64,000 nucleotides of DNA, from positions 144,805-208,804 of the forward strand of contig NZ_QZEY01000015.1 of assembly GCF_003594875.1 (NCBI RefSeq), read 5' to 3'. Positions 62,057-64,000 of the stretch are shown here, piece by piece. Made by a program: the position numbers and the translations under genes. This DNA comes from Bailinhaonella thermotolerans. GTDB taxonomy: Bacteria > Actinomycetota > Actinomycetes > Streptosporangiales > Streptosporangiaceae. The notes below the pieces were generated by a model. That model did no database searches, was not told where the DNA came from, and saw only the letters and a list, made by a program, of their open reading frames with translations. The first letter of the stretch is position 1. Each line of letters starts with the position of its first letter.

Positions 62057-63706
62057 ATGAGTACGAGGGGGAGCGGCCGCGCCTGGGCCGCGTTGCTGGG
62101 CGTCGTCACCGGAGCCGTGGCGATCGGCGTCGCCCAGCTCGCCGCGGGCCTGCTCGAACCCCGTGCGTTCCCGGTGCTCGCGGTGGGCGACGCCGTGGTC
62201 GACGCGACCCCGGCCCCCGTCAAGGACTGGGCGATCGCCACCTTCGGCGTGTACGACAAGATCGTCCTGATCACCGGGATCCTGCTCATCCTGGCCGCGA
62301 TCGCCGCCGCCCTCGGCGTCCTGGCCGCCCGGCGCCTCCTCTACGGCTATCTGGGGCTGGCCGTCTTCGCCGTCATCGGCGTGGTCGCGGCCCTCTCCCG
62401 TCCCGACGCCGACCCCCTCTACCCGTTCCCCACCCTGGCCGGCATCGCCGCGGCCGCCCTCGCCCTCCGCATCCTGATCCCGCGCGCCGCCCCCCGGCCC
62501 CCCGCCGTACGGCACGAGCCCCGGCCGGCCGGCGGATCACCCGAGCCCACCGGCACGCGCGACGAGCGCCACGCGCATGTCGCCCCGGATGACCCCGCAC
62601 CCGCCGTACGGCACGAGCGGGCCGCGGCCGGCGGGGGCGTGAACCGGCGCGGGGTGCTGGTGGGGGCCGTGGCGGGGCTCGGGGTGGCGGGGGTCAGCGG
62701 CGCGCTCGGGCGGGCGCTGGCGGGGCGGCTGGAGGTGGGGGCCGCGCGGAGTGAGGTCGCGCTGCCCCGGGCGGCGGTGCCGGCGAAGGCACTGCCCGCC
62801 GGGGCGGACCTGCGGGTGCCGGGATTGTCGCCATTCGTCACACCGAACCAGTCGTTCTACCGCATCGACACGGCGCTGATCGTGCCGCAGGTCGCGCCCG
62901 GGGAGTGGCGGCTGCGCGTGCACGGGCTGGTGGACCGGCCCCTGGAACTGACCTACGCGGACCTGCTCCGGCGGCCGATGACGGAGGCGGACGTCACGCT
63001 GGCCTGCGTGTCCAACGAGGTCGGGGGAGACCTGATCGGGAACGCCCGCTGGCTCGGCGCCCCGCTGGCCGACCTCCTGCGCGAGGCGGGCGTACGGCCG
63101 GGCGCGGACATGCTCCTGTCCACCTCCGCGGACGGCTGGACCTGCGGCACCCCCGTCGAGACGGTGCTGGACGGCCGGAACGCGCTGCTCGCCGTGGCCA
63201 TGAACGGCGAGGCCCTGCCGGTGCGCCACGGTTTCCCCGTGCGCCAGGTGGTTCCGGGGCTCTACGGCTACGTGTCGGCGACGAAGTGGGTCGTGGACAT
63301 CAAGGTCACGCGCTTCGCCGAGGACCAGGCCTACTGGACCCCGCGCGGCTGGGCCGAACGCGCCCCGATCAAGACCCAGTCCCGCATCGACGTGCCCCGG
63401 CACGACGCGAAGGTGAAGGCCGGGCGGGTGGCCGTCGCCGGTGTGGCGTGGGCGCAGCACCGTGGCGTGGACGCCGTGGAGGTGCGGATCGACGGCGGGG
63501 AGTGGCGGGTGGCGCGCCTGGCCGAGACCCCCGGGCCCGACACGTGGCGTCAGTGGACCCTCGACTGGGACGCCGCCCCGGGCCGTCACCGCATCGAGGT
63601 GCGCGCCACCGACGTCACCGGGCACACCCAGCCCCAACGCCGCACCAAGCCGGCTCCCGACGGGGCCGAAGGCTGGCACACCATCACGGTCGACGTCACC
63701 CCTTGA
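62057..63706 (+). CDS. Membrane-bound molybdopterin-dependent oxidoreductase (sulfite oxidase family)
   Basis: A 549-residue protein. The first 140 residues hold about four membrane helices; a charged linker (145-200) contains two copies of PAVRHE coded by GCCGTACGGCACGAGC; an extracytoplasmic part follows a second hydrophobic stretch (RRGVLVGAVAGLGVAGVSGA). The molybdenum-cofactor domain has Cys317 in TLACVSNEVGG, and a C-terminal immunoglobulin-like dimerisation domain ends at 549. The substrate is unknown. It is divergent from the dead-protease gene. Confidence 0.88.
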   Translation: MSTRGSGRAWAALLGVVTGAVAIGVAQLAAGLLEPRAFPVLAVGDAVVDATPAPVKDWAIATFGVYDKIVLITGILLILAAIAAALGVLAARRLLYGYLGLAVFAVIGVVAALSRPDADPLYPFPTLAGIAAAALALRILIPRAAPRPPAVRHEPRPAGGSPEPTGTRDERHAHVAPDDPAPAVRHERAAAGGGVNRRGVLVGAVAGLGVAGVSGALGRALAGRLEVGAARSEVALPRAAVPAKALPAGADLRVPGLSPFVTPNQSFYRIDTALIVPQVAPGEWRLRVHGLVDRPLELTYADLLRRPMTEADVTLACVSNEVGGDLIGNARWLGAPLADLLREAGVRPGADMLLSTSADGWTCGTPVETVLDGRNALLAVAMNGEALPVRHGFPVRQVVPGLYGYVSATKWVVDIKVTRFAEDQAYWTPRGWAERAPIKTQSRIDVPRHDAKVKAGRVAVAGVAWAQHRGVDAVEVRIDGGEWRVARLAETPGPDTWRQWTLDWDAAPGRHRIEVRATDVTGHTQPQRRTKPAPDGAEGWHTITVDVTP

Positions 63707-64000
63707 TCCCGCTCCCTTTTTCCTTTTGCCGTCGCGGGCGGGGAGTGGCGATAGCGCTTTGGGTGATCGGGCGGAAATTCAGAGGTTCGTATTTCTTCGG
63801 TAGCGAGCGACCTGCGTACTGTAGTTATTTGGGATTAGTCGCCCGGAATTACCCATAGGCCCCATGCGTTATACCTGGCATCACGTCATGGAACGGTCAT
63901 GACCGGTCGCCGCGCAGGTGACCGCGTTGGGTGGCCGGTCAATCCGGGGCAAATCGGATGGAATGTCCCGGGCGGCGTGATGGTTATACATATCAGACAC
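63707..64000. other. Gap at the window end
   Basis: A relatively AT-rich 294 bp with no gene on either strand. GGTTATACATATC at 63982-63994 looks like a -10 region for a gene beyond the window. Confidence 0.5.

Overview
The window is chromosomal DNA of a very high-GC actinobacterium. Coding thirds positions are almost all G or C, GTG starts are common, and many genes look leaderless. NucS, Mec/CysO/CysM, an SCO5389-type protein and a Scy/FilP-like coiled coil are all actinobacterial markers. Gene order recalls two Streptomyces/Mycobacterium core neighbourhoods joined in one stretch, which suggests a Streptosporangiales-type genome (inference, not proven here).

Layout. 54-7777: complete F1Fo ATP synthase operon (atpI-B-E-F-H-A-G-D-C), closed by a perfect hairpin. 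7864-30001: a block rich in acyl-CoA chemistry: corrinoid adenosyltransferase, ethylmalonyl-CoA mutase, aldehyde dehydrogenase with a TetR regulator, NucS, a duplicated 3-hydroxybutyryl-CoA dehydrogenase, SDR and alpha/beta hydrolases, methylmalonyl-CoA epimerase, thiolase, MeaB chaperone, isobutyryl-CoA mutase large subunit and a MarR regulator. Together these supply adenosylcobalamin and move carbon between acetoacetyl/butyryl-, ethylmalonyl-, isobutyryl- and methylmalonyl-CoA. 30296-39237: membrane and housekeeping genes (DUF4230, thioredoxin/YbbN, HTH-TM-LamG protein, a small tendamistat-like secreted protein, cytidylate kinase-like, malic enzyme, YqgE, DUF3039). 39431-49489: secreted M43 metalloprotease, MFS transporter, nucleoside hydrolase/LacI pair, helicase, nicotinamidase, methyltransferase. 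49599-59498: pncB, clpS, aosR (DUF2017), a deaminase, mec, a small leaderless ORF, cysO, cysM, thioesterase, murI, MBL phosphodiesterase-like, rph, rdgB, which matches the Mycobacterium tuberculosis Rv1330c-Rv1341 order as I remember it. 59499-60972: a gene-free, repeat-rich island. 60973-63706: a catalytically dead MarP-like protease and a membrane-bound sulfite-oxidase-family enzyme.

The most unusual features are non-coding. The palindrome GCCGTACGGC is strongly over-represented, forms the terminators at several convergent gene ends, and has entered linkers of coding genes. A second hairpin family with a conserved GTGATCATGC(G/A)GTTT stem occurs four times, and a ~136-bp dispersed repeat occurs three times. 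There are also several minisatellites, at least nine leaderless promoters, strong operator palindromes next to icmA, ecm, the aldehyde dehydrogenase gene and the nucleoside hydrolase/LacI pair, and a possible regulatory mini-gene plus hairpin before the CysO/CysM cysteine pathway. I saw no tRNA, rRNA, CRISPR array, transposase or phage gene.
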